Of a DNA stretch of 64,000 bases, positions 16,213 through 24,862 are shown piece after piece; position 1 is the stretch's first letter, and each line of letters starts with the position of its first letter. The notes under the pieces were generated by a model, which worked only from the letters and a program-made list of their open reading frames with translations, was not told the origin of the DNA and did not search any database. A program made the position numbers and the translations under genes. Origin of the DNA: Bosea sp. Tri-49 (GTDB lineage Bacteria; Pseudomonadota; Alphaproteobacteria; Rhizobiales; Beijerinckiaceae); the NCBI RefSeq assembly GCF_003952665.1, contig NZ_CP017946.1:682001-746000 (forward strand), read 5' to 3'.

Positions 16213-17211
16213 TTAGCCGAGCCGCGACTGCTCGCGAAACTGACGCGGCGTGATGCCCGTCATCCGGCGGAAGGCGCGGCTGAAATGCGCCGGATCGGTG
16301 TAGCCGGAGGAAAAGGCGACGTCGATGATCCTGCAATCGGTGTCCTGCAGCAGCCGGCTCGCATTCTCGTACCTGACGGTGTCAAGGATGTCCGAGTAGG
16401 ACAGGCCGATCAGGGCGAGCTTGCGCTGAAGCGTCCGCGTGCTGACGCCCGCGATCTCGGCGACGTCGGCAAGAGCCGTGGTTCCCTCGTCGAGGTAAGC
16501 CGGCAGCATCAGCTTGAGCAATTCGACGATGTCGTAGGCGGAAGGGCCGTCCTCCTGGTTCCGCGTCGGCGCAAACGAGGCGGCCGAACGGTTGGGGAGG
16601 CTGAGGAGCGCGATCGGCAGGCTGATCCAGGCCGCATGCTGGCCTGACAGGAACCGGACATTCGGCCAGGAGGATCGCGTCGCCGGGCTTGGCGCATAAG
16701 ACGATTCAAAGGCGATCGCCGTCGGCATCCAGCCCGGCCCTGCGAATTGCCTGATGATGTAGACCGAGAAGATATTCTGGATCCATTGCGCGTGTTTCAG
16801 ATGCAGGAGCCCGGTCCCGGCAAGCCTGCTGCAGACCCGCACATGATCCGCGTCATGTTCGATCCACATGCTCAAAATGGTGTCTTCCCTCGACGCCCAA
16901 TAGCAGGCGTGCCGGAGCGCAACGAGTAGCGTCGGTGAATGCGCGATCAGGGCCCGGGTCTCTTCCCTCATATGCGAGAAATGCAGGCGCTGGGCAGCGA
17001 GAAAGCCGAAATCGTCGATGCCCTGGATTCTCTGAGCGGTCTCGACGAAGCGTAGTGCCGGCAGGAGCGGCAAATAGAGATCGCTCTTTTCGGCGAGAGA
17101 CGATGGCAGCCGGGACCGCTCAAGGAGCGTCTCCGTCGGGGCGCCGATATCGTCGAGGATGCTGACGAAGGGCAGCAGGAACTGGCCGCGCGTCAGGGGG
17201 ATATCAGCCAT
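16213..17211 (-). CDS. AraC-family transcriptional regulator
   Basis: The 332-residue protein combines an N-terminal OruR/ArgR-like 'arabinose-binding' domain (about 15-200; FVSILDDIGAP, LAAQRLHFSHM) with a C-terminal double helix-turn-helix at about 235-330. The latter reads TTALADVAEIAGVSTRTLQR, IDVAFSSGYTDPAHFSRAFR and MTGITPRQFR. Such proteins are ligand-responsive activators. It is divergent from the outer-membrane protein gene at 17456, with a 244-bp shared promoter region, so that gene and the phosphatase and DUF1254 genes behind it are its likely targets. Confidence 0.9.
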   Translation of the reverse strand: MADIPLTRGQFLLPFVSILDDIGAPTETLLERSRLPSSLAEKSDLYLPLLPALRFVETAQRIQGIDDFGFLAAQRLHFSHMREETRALIAHSPTLLVALRHACYWASREDTILSMWIEHDADHVRVCSRLAGTGLLHLKHAQWIQNIFSVYIIRQFAGPGWMPTAIAFESSYAPSPATRSSWPNVRFLSGQHAAWISLPIALLSLPNRSAASFAPTRNQEDGPSAYDIVELLKLMLPAYLDEGTTALADVAEIAGVSTRTLQRKLALIGLSYSDILDTVRYENASRLLQDTDCRIIDVAFSSGYTDPAHFSRAFRRMTGITPRQFREQSRLG

Positions 17212-17455
17212 CGGACCTCGCCGCGATCATCGCGTTGATGCTTTTCGCAAGGCCGAATCCCGGAGGATTCGCGGCTGGCGGAGGGAGAGAATAGCCGGTC
17301 GCGATTGGCGCGAAATGGCAAGACGGGCAGGCGGCCCATGCACGAAATGCTTGCAACGATCGTCGCCGGCCGGTCGGGCCGCGATCGCGTGCTGCACTGA
17401 GCCGGAGCGCTCGCGCAGGTGCCGGTAGGCCGGGCAAGGCAGGGGACAAGCAGCA

Positions 17456-18253
17456 ATGTCAGGCGAAACGGCGCGCGATCTCGCCATCGGGGTGATGGCG
17501 GTTTGCCTGTGCGGGCCGGCCTGGGCGTCCGATCTCCCGCAGCCCGCCACGCGTCCGGCACCCGTACTCGCGCCCGGACCGAGCTTTTTCGTCACTAGTT
17601 ATGTCTGGGCGACGGCGATCAACGGCAGGAGCGCGACGCTGCCGCCGCTGCCGGCGGCGGATATCAATCTGCGCTTCCGTGATGTGCTCAAGGAGCTCAA
17701 CGGCGCGCTGATGGCAGCTGCCGAAATGCGCATCGACCGCTGGAGTGTCCTGGTCGACGGGCAGTTCTCGCAGGTGACGACCGGCGGCAATCTGCCCGGG
17801 CCCTTCTTTTCGGCGCTGAAGCTGCGCTCGCAGAGCACCACCGTGCAGGGCTCCGCCTTCTATCGCGTTTATGAGGACACCGTCCTCGCGCTCGACGTGG
17901 GCGGCGGCGTCCGATTCTGGAACCTCAACACCAAGCTGGAGGTCCTGCCCGGGCTCGCCAATCTTCGCATCGACCACCGCGAATCCGAGATGTGGGTCGA
18001 TCAGATCGTCGGCGCCCGGCTCGGGATCCAGCTCGGCGGTCCGTGGAGCCTGACGGTGGCGGGCGATATCGGCGGCTTCGGCGCCGGCTCGCGCCTGACC
18101 TGGCAGGGCCTGGGCAGCGTCAACTACGCCTGGAGCGAAAGCCTGACGCTGAAAGCCGGCTACCGGGCGCTCCATGTCGATTATCGCGATGGCGGCTTCT
18201 CGTACGACGTGACGCAGCACGGCCCCGCCGTTGCGGCGACATACCGGTTCTGA
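17456..18253 (+). CDS. Outer-membrane beta-barrel protein
   Basis: The 265-residue protein has a signal peptide ending at AWA-S (about residue 25), then a Pro-rich linker. Alternating strands follow, with aromatic girdles (FFVTSYVWATAING, AAEMRIDRWSVLVDGQF, FYRVYEDTVLALDVGGG, LTLKAGYRALHVDYRDGGF) and a terminal aromatic, AATYRF, the usual C-terminal signature of an outer-membrane barrel. Size suggests eight to ten strands. Ligand or role is unknown. It is the first gene downstream of the divergent AraC regulator. Confidence 0.75.
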   Translation: MSGETARDLAIGVMAVCLCGPAWASDLPQPATRPAPVLAPGPSFFVTSYVWATAINGRSATLPPLPAADINLRFRDVLKELNGALMAAAEMRIDRWSVLVDGQFSQVTTGGNLPGPFFSALKLRSQSTTVQGSAFYRVYEDTVLALDVGGGVRFWNLNTKLEVLPGLANLRIDHRESEMWVDQIVGARLGIQLGGPWSLTVAGDIGGFGAGSRLTWQGLGSVNYAWSESLTLKAGYRALHVDYRDGGFSYDVTQHGPAVAATYRF

Positions 18254-18296
18254 CCGGGCGGCCTTCATGAGTTCAGCCAGGTCGAAAGGAATGGGA

Positions 18297-19130
18297 ATGT
18301 CGATGACTGGGACTACGGTGCGGGCCGCAGGCGCTTCTGTGTTGATGCTGCTCGCGATCTGCGGGCAGGCCTTTGCGCAATCGGCCGAAGTGCCGCCCAA
18401 GGTCACCGACCCGCATTTCAAGATCGCGCCGGGCTATCTCAAGCAATCCGACCTGCCGAACAGCCTGGTCCTGCTCGGCCCGCCGCCCGAGGCGGGCTCG
18501 GCGGCGCTGGCCCGGGACGAGGAAGCGCGCAAGGCGACGCTTCCCCTGCGAAACACCGCGCGCTGGAAGCTCGCTCATGCCGACGCCGATCTCGCCTTTC
18601 CGCAGGCTGCCGACAATTTCTCCTGCGCGATGGGTGTGAAGATCGACAGCAAGCGGACGCCGCGCCTCTATGCGATGACGCAGAAGATGCTGTCGGATTT
18701 CGGCCTCTCCACCTATGGCGTGAAGAACAAGTATAACCGGGTTCGCCCCTTCGTGGTGCACAACGAAGCGACCTGCCGGGCCGATCAGGAGGCCATTCTG
18801 CGGAGCGACGGCTCCTACCCGTCCGGCCACACGGCGGCAGGCTGGGGCTGGGCCCTCGTGTTCGCGCAGATCAATCCCGAGCGCGCCGATGCGCTGCTCA
18901 AGCGCGGCCTCGAATTCGGGCAGAGCCGGGTGATCTGCGACGCGCATTGGCAGAGTGATGTCGATGCCGGGCGGATCATGGGCGCGGCGACCGTCGCGCG
19001 GCTGCAGACCGACCCGATTTTCCTCGCCGACCTCAAGGCCGCGAAAGCGGAGGTGAAGGCCGCGAAGGCGAAGCGGATGCTCCCGGCATCCGAATGCGCC
19101 GCGGAGACCGCTGCGCTGTCTGCGCGGTAA
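18297..19130 (+). CDS. Class A non-specific acid phosphatase (PAP2 superfamily)
   Basis: All three catalytic blocks of the KX6RPX12-54PSGHX31-54SRX5HX3D signature are present: KNKYNRVRPF near residue 143, SYPSGHTAA near 173 and SRVICDAHWQSD near 210. A signal peptide (MTGTTVRAAGASVLMLLAIC, ending AFAQ) sends it to the periplasm. It would release phosphate from diverse monoesters. AAAGGA six bases before the ATG at 18297 makes that start best; several other ATG codons lie nearby. It follows the barrel gene by 43 bp. Confidence 0.9.
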   Translation: MSMTGTTVRAAGASVLMLLAICGQAFAQSAEVPPKVTDPHFKIAPGYLKQSDLPNSLVLLGPPPEAGSAALARDEEARKATLPLRNTARWKLAHADADLAFPQAADNFSCAMGVKIDSKRTPRLYAMTQKMLSDFGLSTYGVKNKYNRVRPFVVHNEATCRADQEAILRSDGSYPSGHTAAGWGWALVFAQINPERADALLKRGLEFGQSRVICDAHWQSDVDAGRIMGAATVARLQTDPIFLADLKAAKAEVKAAKAKRMLPASECAAETAALSAR

Positions 19131-19157
19131 CGACGAGCAAATCGACCAAAGACACCA

Positions 19158-20189
19158 ATGAGGTACCGTTCAATGCGAATGATGTCGGTCTACAGCCTGG
19201 GTTTCCTGGTTCTCGCGCCATGCGTGGCGTTCGCCCAGCCGGTTCCAGTCAATCTCGACAACTTCAAGCGAGCCGAGAGCGATTTCTATATGCGCAAGAC
19301 GGCCGACGCTGGCGCCTTCGGCAAGTTCGCCCATAGCAGGACGCCGACGCCGATCGACAACCAGCCGGTGGTCCGGATGAACCGGGATACGCTCTATTCC
19401 CAGGCGCTCTTCGACCTCGATGCCGGCCCGGTGACCATCACCCTTCCTGATGCCGGCAAGCGCTTCGTCTCGATGCAGGTCATCAGCGAGGACCATTACA
19501 CCCCGATGGTGGTCTACAAGCCGGGCCGCACGACGCTCACCAGGGACAAGGTCGGCACCCGCTATGTGTTCGTTGCGGTCCGTATCCTTGTCGATCCCAA
19601 CGACAGCAAGGACCTCGCGCAGGTTCACGCTCTGCAAGATGCGCTGAAGGTGGAGCAGAAGTCGGTCGGCAAGTTCGAGGCCCCGAACTGGGACCTTGCT
19701 CAACAAAAGAAGATCCGTGACGCGCTCGAAGCGCTCTCCGCCGCATCATCGGGCAGCTTCATCAACGCGTTCGGCCCGAAGGGAAAGGTCGATCCGGTCA
19801 TGCACCTGCTCGGCACGGCAGCCGGCTGGGGCGGCAACCCCGGCAAGGATGCATCCTACCCCTCATTCACCCCGGCCAAGAACGACGGCAAGACGGTCTA
19901 CAAGCTCAGGGTCAAGGATGTCCCCGTCGACGCGTTCTGGTCGATCAGCGTCTATAACGACAAAGGCTTCTTCCAGAAGAACGAATACGACGCCTATTCG
20001 GTCAACAGCATCACCGGCAAGACAAGCGCCGATGGCGCGATCGACATCCAGTTCGGCGGCTGCGACGGCAAGATCGCGAACTGCCTGCCGATCACGCAGG
20101 GGTGGAATTACACATTCCGGCTCTACCGTCCTCGCGCCGTGTTCCTGAACGGCACATGGAAGATGCCGGAGGCGCAGCCTGCATCGTAG
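19158..20189 (+). CDS. DUF1254/DUF1214 exported protein
   Basis: The 343-residue product has a signal peptide (to about AFAQ) and the two linked domains typical of this family. DUF1254 carries TPIDNQPVVRMNRDTLYS with VTITLPDAGKRFVSMQVI, and C-terminal DUF1214 carries VDAFWSISVYN, YSVNSITG and a final aromatic strand (YTFRLYRPR). The molecular role is unknown. It is the third gene of a run headed by the outer-membrane protein and ends before a strong terminator. Confidence 0.85.
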   Translation: MRYRSMRMMSVYSLGFLVLAPCVAFAQPVPVNLDNFKRAESDFYMRKTADAGAFGKFAHSRTPTPIDNQPVVRMNRDTLYSQALFDLDAGPVTITLPDAGKRFVSMQVISEDHYTPMVVYKPGRTTLTRDKVGTRYVFVAVRILVDPNDSKDLAQVHALQDALKVEQKSVGKFEAPNWDLAQQKKIRDALEALSAASSGSFINAFGPKGKVDPVMHLLGTAAGWGGNPGKDASYPSFTPAKNDGKTVYKLRVKDVPVDAFWSISVYNDKGFFQKNEYDAYSVNSITGKTSADGAIDIQFGGCDGKIANCLPITQGWNYTFRLYRPRAVFLNGTWKMPEAQPAS

Positions 20190-20262
20190 ACGGTACCAGT
20201 ACCGCGACGAACCCCGGACCGTTGCCGCGACTGCGTAACCGCAAGGGCTTCAACTCAACTGA

Positions 20263-20298
20263 CAGCAAGGGCGACGTCGCCCTTGCTGCTTTTGTTTT
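20263..20298 (+). terminator. Strong intrinsic terminator
   Basis: A perfect palindrome with 13-bp arms (CAGCAAGGGCGAC at 20263-20275 and its complement at 20276-20288) is followed by CTTTTGTTTT. It lies 73 bp after the DUF1254 gene and before the convergent NIPSNAP gene, so it can end transcription of the 17456-20189 run. Confidence 0.8.
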
Positions 20299-20323
20299 GG
20301 CATAGGCAAGCGTCTGTCCAGGC

Positions 20324-20650
20324 TTACTTGACCGCGGAGAAGGCCGTCGGCGCCAGAATCTGGCTGACGATGTTGGCAACGATCTGGCCGTCCGCTTCAC
20401 TCTTGATGCGCACCTCGGTCCACTCCGGATCGGTCGCGAACGCCGTCCATTTCGTCTCGCGCTCGGCGAGCGATTCCCAGGCCAGGAAATAGGTCAGGTC
20501 CTGATTGGACTCCCCGATCAACGTGGTGAAGAAGCCGGCTTGCCGGATGCCGTGCTTGTCCCACAGCTTCAGCGTGGCCTTGTCAAAGCGGTCGAGCAAA
20601 GCCGGAAGCCGGCCAGGCAGGCAGCGATACACGCGCATTTCGTAGATCAT
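20324..20650 (-). CDS. NIPSNAP-family protein
   Basis: The 108-residue protein matches the NIPSNAP fold: MIYEMRVYRCLPGRLPALLD with KLWDKHGIRQAGFFTTLIGE and LTYFLAWESLAERETKWTAF. These are small ferredoxin-like alpha/beta barrel proteins of unsettled biochemical role, sometimes found with catabolic genes. It faces the DUF1254 gene across the terminator and shares the strand of the exporter gene to its right. Confidence 0.88.
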   Translation of the reverse strand: MIYEMRVYRCLPGRLPALLDRFDKATLKLWDKHGIRQAGFFTTLIGESNQDLTYFLAWESLAERETKWTAFATDPEWTEVRIKSEADGQIVANIVSQILAPTAFSAVK

Positions 20651-20757
20651 TGAAACTCACGTCCTGTTGTTGTTCGTGTGGCACGCAATGTGCCGCAACG
20701 CTGGCTTGCCCCGATTGAGTGGCCCGACCTCGGTCCTGCTGGCGGCGGTAGCGAATT

Positions 20758-21975
20758 CTATCCCCGCCGGTGCTCGACCTTCGGTAGGAACCAGGCGAGC
20801 AGGCCGATTGCCGGCAGGAAGGCGCAGATGCGGTAGACCGCCTCGATGCCGATCCAGTCGGCGACTTCGCCGAGGATCGCCGCCGCGAGCCCGCCGAGGC
20901 CGAAGGACAGGCCATAGAACAGTCCGCCGATCAGGCCGATCCGGCCCGGCATCAGCTCCATCGCGTAGATCAGGATCGCGGCGAAGGAGCTCGCCATGAT
21001 CAGGTTGATCACCACCGTCAGCACGCCGGTCCAGAACAGGTCGGCGAAGGGCAGCAGCAGCGAGAAGGGCAGGGCGCCGAGGATCGAGAACCAGAGGATG
21101 CGATTGCGGCCGACCCTGTCGCCGATGATGCCGCCGGCGAGCGCCCCGACCGCAGCGGCGGCGAGGAACAGGAACAGCATCAGCTGCGATGCCTGCACCG
21201 AGACGCCGAACTTCCCGATCAAATAGAAGGTGTAATAAGAGCTGAAGCTCGACGAGTAGGCGTTCTTCGAGAACAGCAGGATCACCAGGATGGTGATCGC
21301 GAAGGCGATCTGGCCCTTGGAATGGGTGGGGGCCGCGGGCGCGGCAGCCGCGACCTTCACGGGTTTCGGGGCGGCCGCAGCTGCCTTGCTCAGCTCGGCA
21401 TAGCGGCGCGCCGTCCAGACCATCAGGATCATGGCGAGCAGGGCCGCGGCCGAGAACCAGGCGACGCTGGTCTGGCCGCGCGGCACGATGATGAAGGCGG
21501 CGAGCAAGGGGCCGAGCGCGCCGCCGCTCTGGCCACCGACCTGGAAGATGCCTTGCGCCAACCCTTGCTGGCCACCCGAGGCGTTGCGGGCCATGCGGGT
21601 CGCCTCGGGATGGAAGATCGAGGAACCGAGCCCGACGCAGGCCGCAGCCAACAGCAGCAGCGGATAGCTGCCGGCATAGGCGAGGCCGATCAGCCCGGTC
21701 AGCGTGCAGCCCATGCCGACGACCATCGAATAGGGCATCGGGTTCTTGTCGGTGTAGTGGCCGACGAGCGGCTGCAGCAGCGAGGCGGTGATTTGAAAGG
21801 TCAGCGTGATCAGGCCGATCTGGCCGAAATCCAGCGCGTAGGCCGTCTTGATGATCGGATAGATCGCCGGGATCAGCGACTGGATCATGTCGTTGAGCAG
21901 ATGCGTCGCGCTGAGCGCGAACAGCACCGGCAGGTCGGCGCGGCGGGTGGAGGCGATCGGCTTGCTGACGTTCAT
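20758..21975 (-). CDS. fsr: MFS exporter, fosmidomycin resistance protein (Fsr) type
   Basis: The 405-residue, twelve-helix transporter opens with FALSATHLLNDMIQSLIPAI and PIIKTAYALDFGQIGLITLT, both strongly characteristic of the Fsr branch, and keeps SSIFHPEATRMA and the Gly-rich GGQSGGALGPL. A cytoplasmic Ala/Pro/Lys-rich loop sits between the two halves. The symbol reflects the family; the natural substrate is unknown. A decayed copy of the gene lies at 16012-16190. Upstream on the same strand is the thiamin-precursor locus, 178 bp away. Confidence 0.85.
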   Translation of the reverse strand: MNVSKPIASTRRADLPVLFALSATHLLNDMIQSLIPAIYPIIKTAYALDFGQIGLITLTFQITASLLQPLVGHYTDKNPMPYSMVVGMGCTLTGLIGLAYAGSYPLLLLAAACVGLGSSIFHPEATRMARNASGGQQGLAQGIFQVGGQSGGALGPLLAAFIIVPRGQTSVAWFSAAALLAMILMVWTARRYAELSKAAAAAPKPVKVAAAAPAAPTHSKGQIAFAITILVILLFSKNAYSSSFSSYYTFYLIGKFGVSVQASQLMLFLFLAAAAVGALAGGIIGDRVGRNRILWFSILGALPFSLLLPFADLFWTGVLTVVINLIMASSFAAILIYAMELMPGRIGLIGGLFYGLSFGLGGLAAAILGEVADWIGIEAVYRICAFLPAIGLLAWFLPKVEHRRG

Positions 21976-22152
21976 GCGGGTGATTTCGCCGGGCGCAGCT
22001 GCGATGGCGGGCGAGGGCCCGCCTTATGGCCGCGAAGCCGGCTCATAGCATCGCGATAGGCGCCGAACCCAGAGCGGCACGCACAGGGCCGCTCTGATGT
22101 GGGCGCGGGGTGGCTCGCGACGGCAGATGGGCCTGCCGCCGCGACCCGCCCG

Positions 22153-23112
22153 TTATTTCACCTCGCCCGCGATCTCGGCGAGCGCCGGGGCCTTGGTGAT
22201 CAGGCCGCGCTCGACGAGGAAGGCGCCGAAGCGCTCATAGCGGCGCTGGTCGAGGGCGCGCGGGCGCTTGGCGAAGCGCGGCAGGGTGTCGGTCCAGGCT
22301 TGGCGGTTGAGGGCGTCGTCGAGATTGGGGTGGGCGGCGATGAAGAGCTTCCAGGCCTCCTGCGGGTGGTTGGTCAGATAGAGCGCCGCCTTCTCGATCG
22401 CATCGAGGAAGCGCGGCAGGCGGTTGTCGGCGAGGGCATCACGGCGGGTGATCAGGATCAGTTCGTCATAGGCGGGAACGCCGTGCTCTTCGGGATAGAA
22501 GGCCGTGCCGGGATGGCCTTCGAGCTTCAGCTGCGTCAGCTCGAAATTGCGGTAGCCGCCGATGGTGGCATCGACCTTGCCGCCGATCAGCGCGGCCGAG
22601 AGCGCGAAGTTGACGTTGACCAGCTTGACGTCGTCGAGCTTGAGGCCGGCCTTGGCCAGCATCTGGCCGAGCAGGGTGGTCTCGGTGCCCGAGACGGCAT
22701 AGCCGACCGTCTTGCCCTTGAGGTCGGCGAGGGACTTGATCGGCCCGTCGGCCTTGACGATGACGCTGTTGAGCGGCGTCTCGACCAAGGTGCCGACGCG
22801 GACGATCGGGATGCCGGCGGCGTGATCGAGATAGAGATTGGGCTGGTAGTGGATGCCGATATCGGCCTGCCCGGCTGCGACCAGGCGCGGCACGGCGGAT
22901 GGGTCGGAGGGCGGTACCATCGTGACCTCGAGCCCGGCCTCCCTGAACAGGCCGAGCTGCTGCGCGACGACGAGCGGCGCATGGTCCGGGTTGACGAACC
23001 ATTCGAGCATCACGGTCAGCTTGTCGGCGGCGCGGACCGGGCTGGCGAGGCCGGCGGCCAAAGCGATGCCGGTGGCGAGGAGGGCGCGTCTGGTGAGGGC
23101 GCGGAGGGTCAT
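22153..23112 (-). CDS. thiY: Thiamin-precursor ABC transporter substrate-binding protein (ThiY-like)
   Basis: The 319-residue protein has a twin-arginine-like signal (MTLRALTRRALLATGIALAA) and the NMT1/THI5 fold: KLTVMLEWFVNPDHAPLVVA, GLEVTMVPPSDPSAVPRLVA, ADIGIHYQPNLYL and LKGKTVGYAVSGTETTLL. ThiY proteins bind formylaminopyrimidine or hydroxymethylpyrimidine for thiamin salvage. It lies 43 bp after the permease gene, under the TPP riboswitch. No ATPase gene follows; the next gene is the MFS exporter. Confidence 0.88.
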   Translation of the reverse strand: MTLRALTRRALLATGIALAAGLASPVRAADKLTVMLEWFVNPDHAPLVVAQQLGLFREAGLEVTMVPPSDPSAVPRLVAAGQADIGIHYQPNLYLDHAAGIPIVRVGTLVETPLNSVIVKADGPIKSLADLKGKTVGYAVSGTETTLLGQMLAKAGLKLDDVKLVNVNFALSAALIGGKVDATIGGYRNFELTQLKLEGHPGTAFYPEEHGVPAYDELILITRRDALADNRLPRFLDAIEKAALYLTNHPQEAWKLFIAAHPNLDDALNRQAWTDTLPRFAKRPRALDQRRYERFGAFLVERGLITKAPALAEIAGEVK

Positions 23113-23155
23113 CGGGCGAAATCCTTCTGCGTGATCGGCTTGAAGCGGGGCAGCG

Positions 23156-23905
23156 TCATTGCTCGCTCGCCCAGGGAATGAGGTGCGGGCCGAGCGTGTC
23201 GACGAGATGGCGCAGGACGAGGCTGAGCACGGCGAGCACGGTCATCGCGGCGAAGACCGTGTCGGTCTGCATGCGGGCATTGGCCTGGACCATGACGAAG
23301 CCGAGCCCGGCCGAGGAGCCGACCCATTCGCCGATCACGGCGCCGAGCGGCGCCAGCGGTGCCGCGACCCGCAGGCCTGAGAGCAGGCTGGGCATGGCCA
23401 AGGGCAGGCGGACATAGCGCAGCGTCTGCCAATGCGTTGCTGTCGTCAGCGCGGTGGCGTCGATGAGTTCGGGGTCGGTTCGGCGCAGGCCATCGGTGAA
23501 GGCGGAGGCTACGGGAAAGAAGATGATGATCGTCGCCATGATCACTTTCGAGCCCATGCCGAAGCCGAACCAGACGACCAAAAGCGGCGCGATGACGAAG
23601 ACCGGGAAGGACTGCAGCACCAGCAGCACCGGCCAGAGCAGGCGCCCGAGCCGCGGCAGCGCCACGATGGCGAGCGCCGTCAGCGCGCCGAACGCTGAGC
23701 CGAGCACGAAGCCGAGCGCCATCTCGGCCATGGTGGTCAGGCTGTGGCTGGCAAGAAAGGCGGGCTGGCGTTGGAAGGCGGCGGCGACCTCGAGCGGCGA
23801 AGGCAGGATGTAGCGCGGCGGCCCGAACAGCCAGATCGCGCCCTGCCAAGCCAGCAGCAGGACGAGGATGGTGCGCAGCGCCGGAGCGAGCGCGGCCATC
23901 ATGGG
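23156..23905 (-). CDS. thiX: Thiamin-precursor ABC transporter permease (ThiX-like)
   Basis: This is a six-helix binding-protein-dependent permease, about 250 residues. The coupling-loop motif TALTTATHWQTLRYVRLPLA is followed by SLLSGLRVAAPLAPLGAVIG. The frame is open back to 24031, but that ATG lies inside the TPP aptamer and cannot be the start. The ATG at 23905 is the conservative choice. A TTG at 23953 has a better-placed AAAGG, and that AAAGG is part of a hairpin just below the aptamer, so the TTG may be the true, riboswitch-controlled start. Its partner ThiY follows; no ATPase is encoded nearby. Confidence 0.85.
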   Translation of the reverse strand, partial: PMMAALAPALRTILVLLLAWQGAIWLFGPPRYILPSPLEVAAAFQRQPAFLASHSLTTMAEMALGFVLGSAFGALTALAIVALPRLGRLLWPVLLVLQSFPVFVIAPLLVVWFGFGMGSKVIMATIIIFFPVASAFTDGLRRTDPELIDATALTTATHWQTLRYVRLPLAMPSLLSGLRVAAPLAPLGAVIGEWVGSSAGLGFVMVQANARMQTDTVFAAMTVLAVLSLVLRHLVDTLGPHLIPWASEQ

Positions 23906-24011
23906 CTTTGCGCCGGAAGCTAGGCTCCGCTCTGTCGCGTCCTGCGTCGTCAAGGCTCGCCTTTCCGGTGGAAGGCGGGCACGGGGATAAGCACTGACGA
24001 GGCTGCCCCGA

Positions 24012-24093
24012 GCGACTCCCTCCGCCAGCATGATCTGGTTCAGGTTCGAAGGGTGCTTCTCAGCTCACCTTGCGGCGAACGCCCCCGTCTCTC
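24012..24093 (-). promoter_or_regulatory. TPP riboswitch (THI element)
   Basis: On the reverse strand the aptamer shows the invariant core in order: GAGCTGAGAAG, CACCCTTCGAACCTGAACC, AGATCATGCTGGCGGAGGGA, closed by GAC/GTC at the base of P1. These match the thiamin pyrophosphate aptamer consensus (CUGAGA, ACCUGA, GCGnAGGGA). Below it, CGCCTTCC and GGAAAGGCG form a hairpin that would cover the AAAGG ahead of the TTG at 23953, which suggests control of translation initiation for thiX-thiY. Confidence 0.93.
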
Positions 24094-24155
24094 GTAAGCC
24101 CTTGTGGCAGAGCGGCTCGCGCCTGTCACGTCTGCCTCAGGCGAGACGGGGTCGA

Positions 24156-24803
24156 TCAGGCTTCGCCGTCATAAGCCGAGTCGAAGAAGGCCTTCTCCAG
24201 CGCGACGGTGCGCAGGAAGAAGTCCTGGCTGGTCTCAGCCTCGCCTGGTCCGACGCGGTCGAGCTCGGCCCGCAGGAAGCCGACGAAATCCCGGAAATCG
24301 GGATTGTCGTGCAGCGTGACCCATTCGGCATGGACGAAGTTCGCCGGCAGAGGCTGGGACGCAGTCTGCGCCCAGTCGAGATAGAGCCATTCGGCCACGA
24401 CCAGCACGGAGAGGGCGGCGGCATAGGAGCGCGTTGCGGCGGCTTCGCGCATGATTGCCTTGAAGCCGGCGGTGGGCTTGCTGTCGGGGCGCTCGATGCG
24501 CTCCTGCTCGCTGACGCCGAGCGCCGCGAAGGAACGCAGGAAATAGGTGTTCTCCTCGCCGCTGACCATGCCGATGAAGCGGCCGAAGCGGATGCGGGCC
24601 TCGAAGCTGTCGGCGCCGGCGAGCGCGGCGCCGAGCAGGGTCAGGAAGCTGTCGATGAAGCGATGGTCCTGGACCAGATAGCGGACCATGACCGCGTCGG
24701 AGACCGAGCCATCGAGCAGTTCGCGGACGAAACGGTGGCCGACGCACTGCGACCAGGCCGGCTGGCTGGCCTGGCGAAGGGTCTCGGTGAAACGCGCAGT
24801 CAT
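24156..24803 (-). CDS. tenA: TenA-family thiaminase II-like protein (TenA_E type)
   Basis: The 215-residue all-helical protein carries TenA landmarks: FVRELLDGSVSDAVMVRYLVQD, FGRFIGMVSGEENTYF, YAAALSVLVVAEWLYLDWA and LRTVALEKAFFDSAY. Where classical TenA has the catalytic Cys (PCYWIY), this protein reads VAEWLY, so it belongs to the Glu-type clade that is thought to act in salvage of thiamin degradation products. It lies on the same strand but upstream of the riboswitch, so it is not in the switched leader unless it has another control. Confidence 0.85.
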   Translation of the reverse strand: MTARFTETLRQASQPAWSQCVGHRFVRELLDGSVSDAVMVRYLVQDHRFIDSFLTLLGAALAGADSFEARIRFGRFIGMVSGEENTYFLRSFAALGVSEQERIERPDSKPTAGFKAIMREAAATRSYAAALSVLVVAEWLYLDWAQTASQPLPANFVHAEWVTLHDNPDFRDFVGFLRAELDRVGPGEAETSQDFFLRTVALEKAFFDSAYDGEA

Positions 24804-24862
24804 GAATCGGTGCCTTCTGCTGATCGGGCTCTCCCTATCAGCAGCGGCGCCGCGACCGCACG

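Noticed and set aside
23906..24031. Upstream extension of thiX to the ATG at 24031
   Set aside because: That ATG is part of the TPP aptamer core, so it cannot be the normal start.
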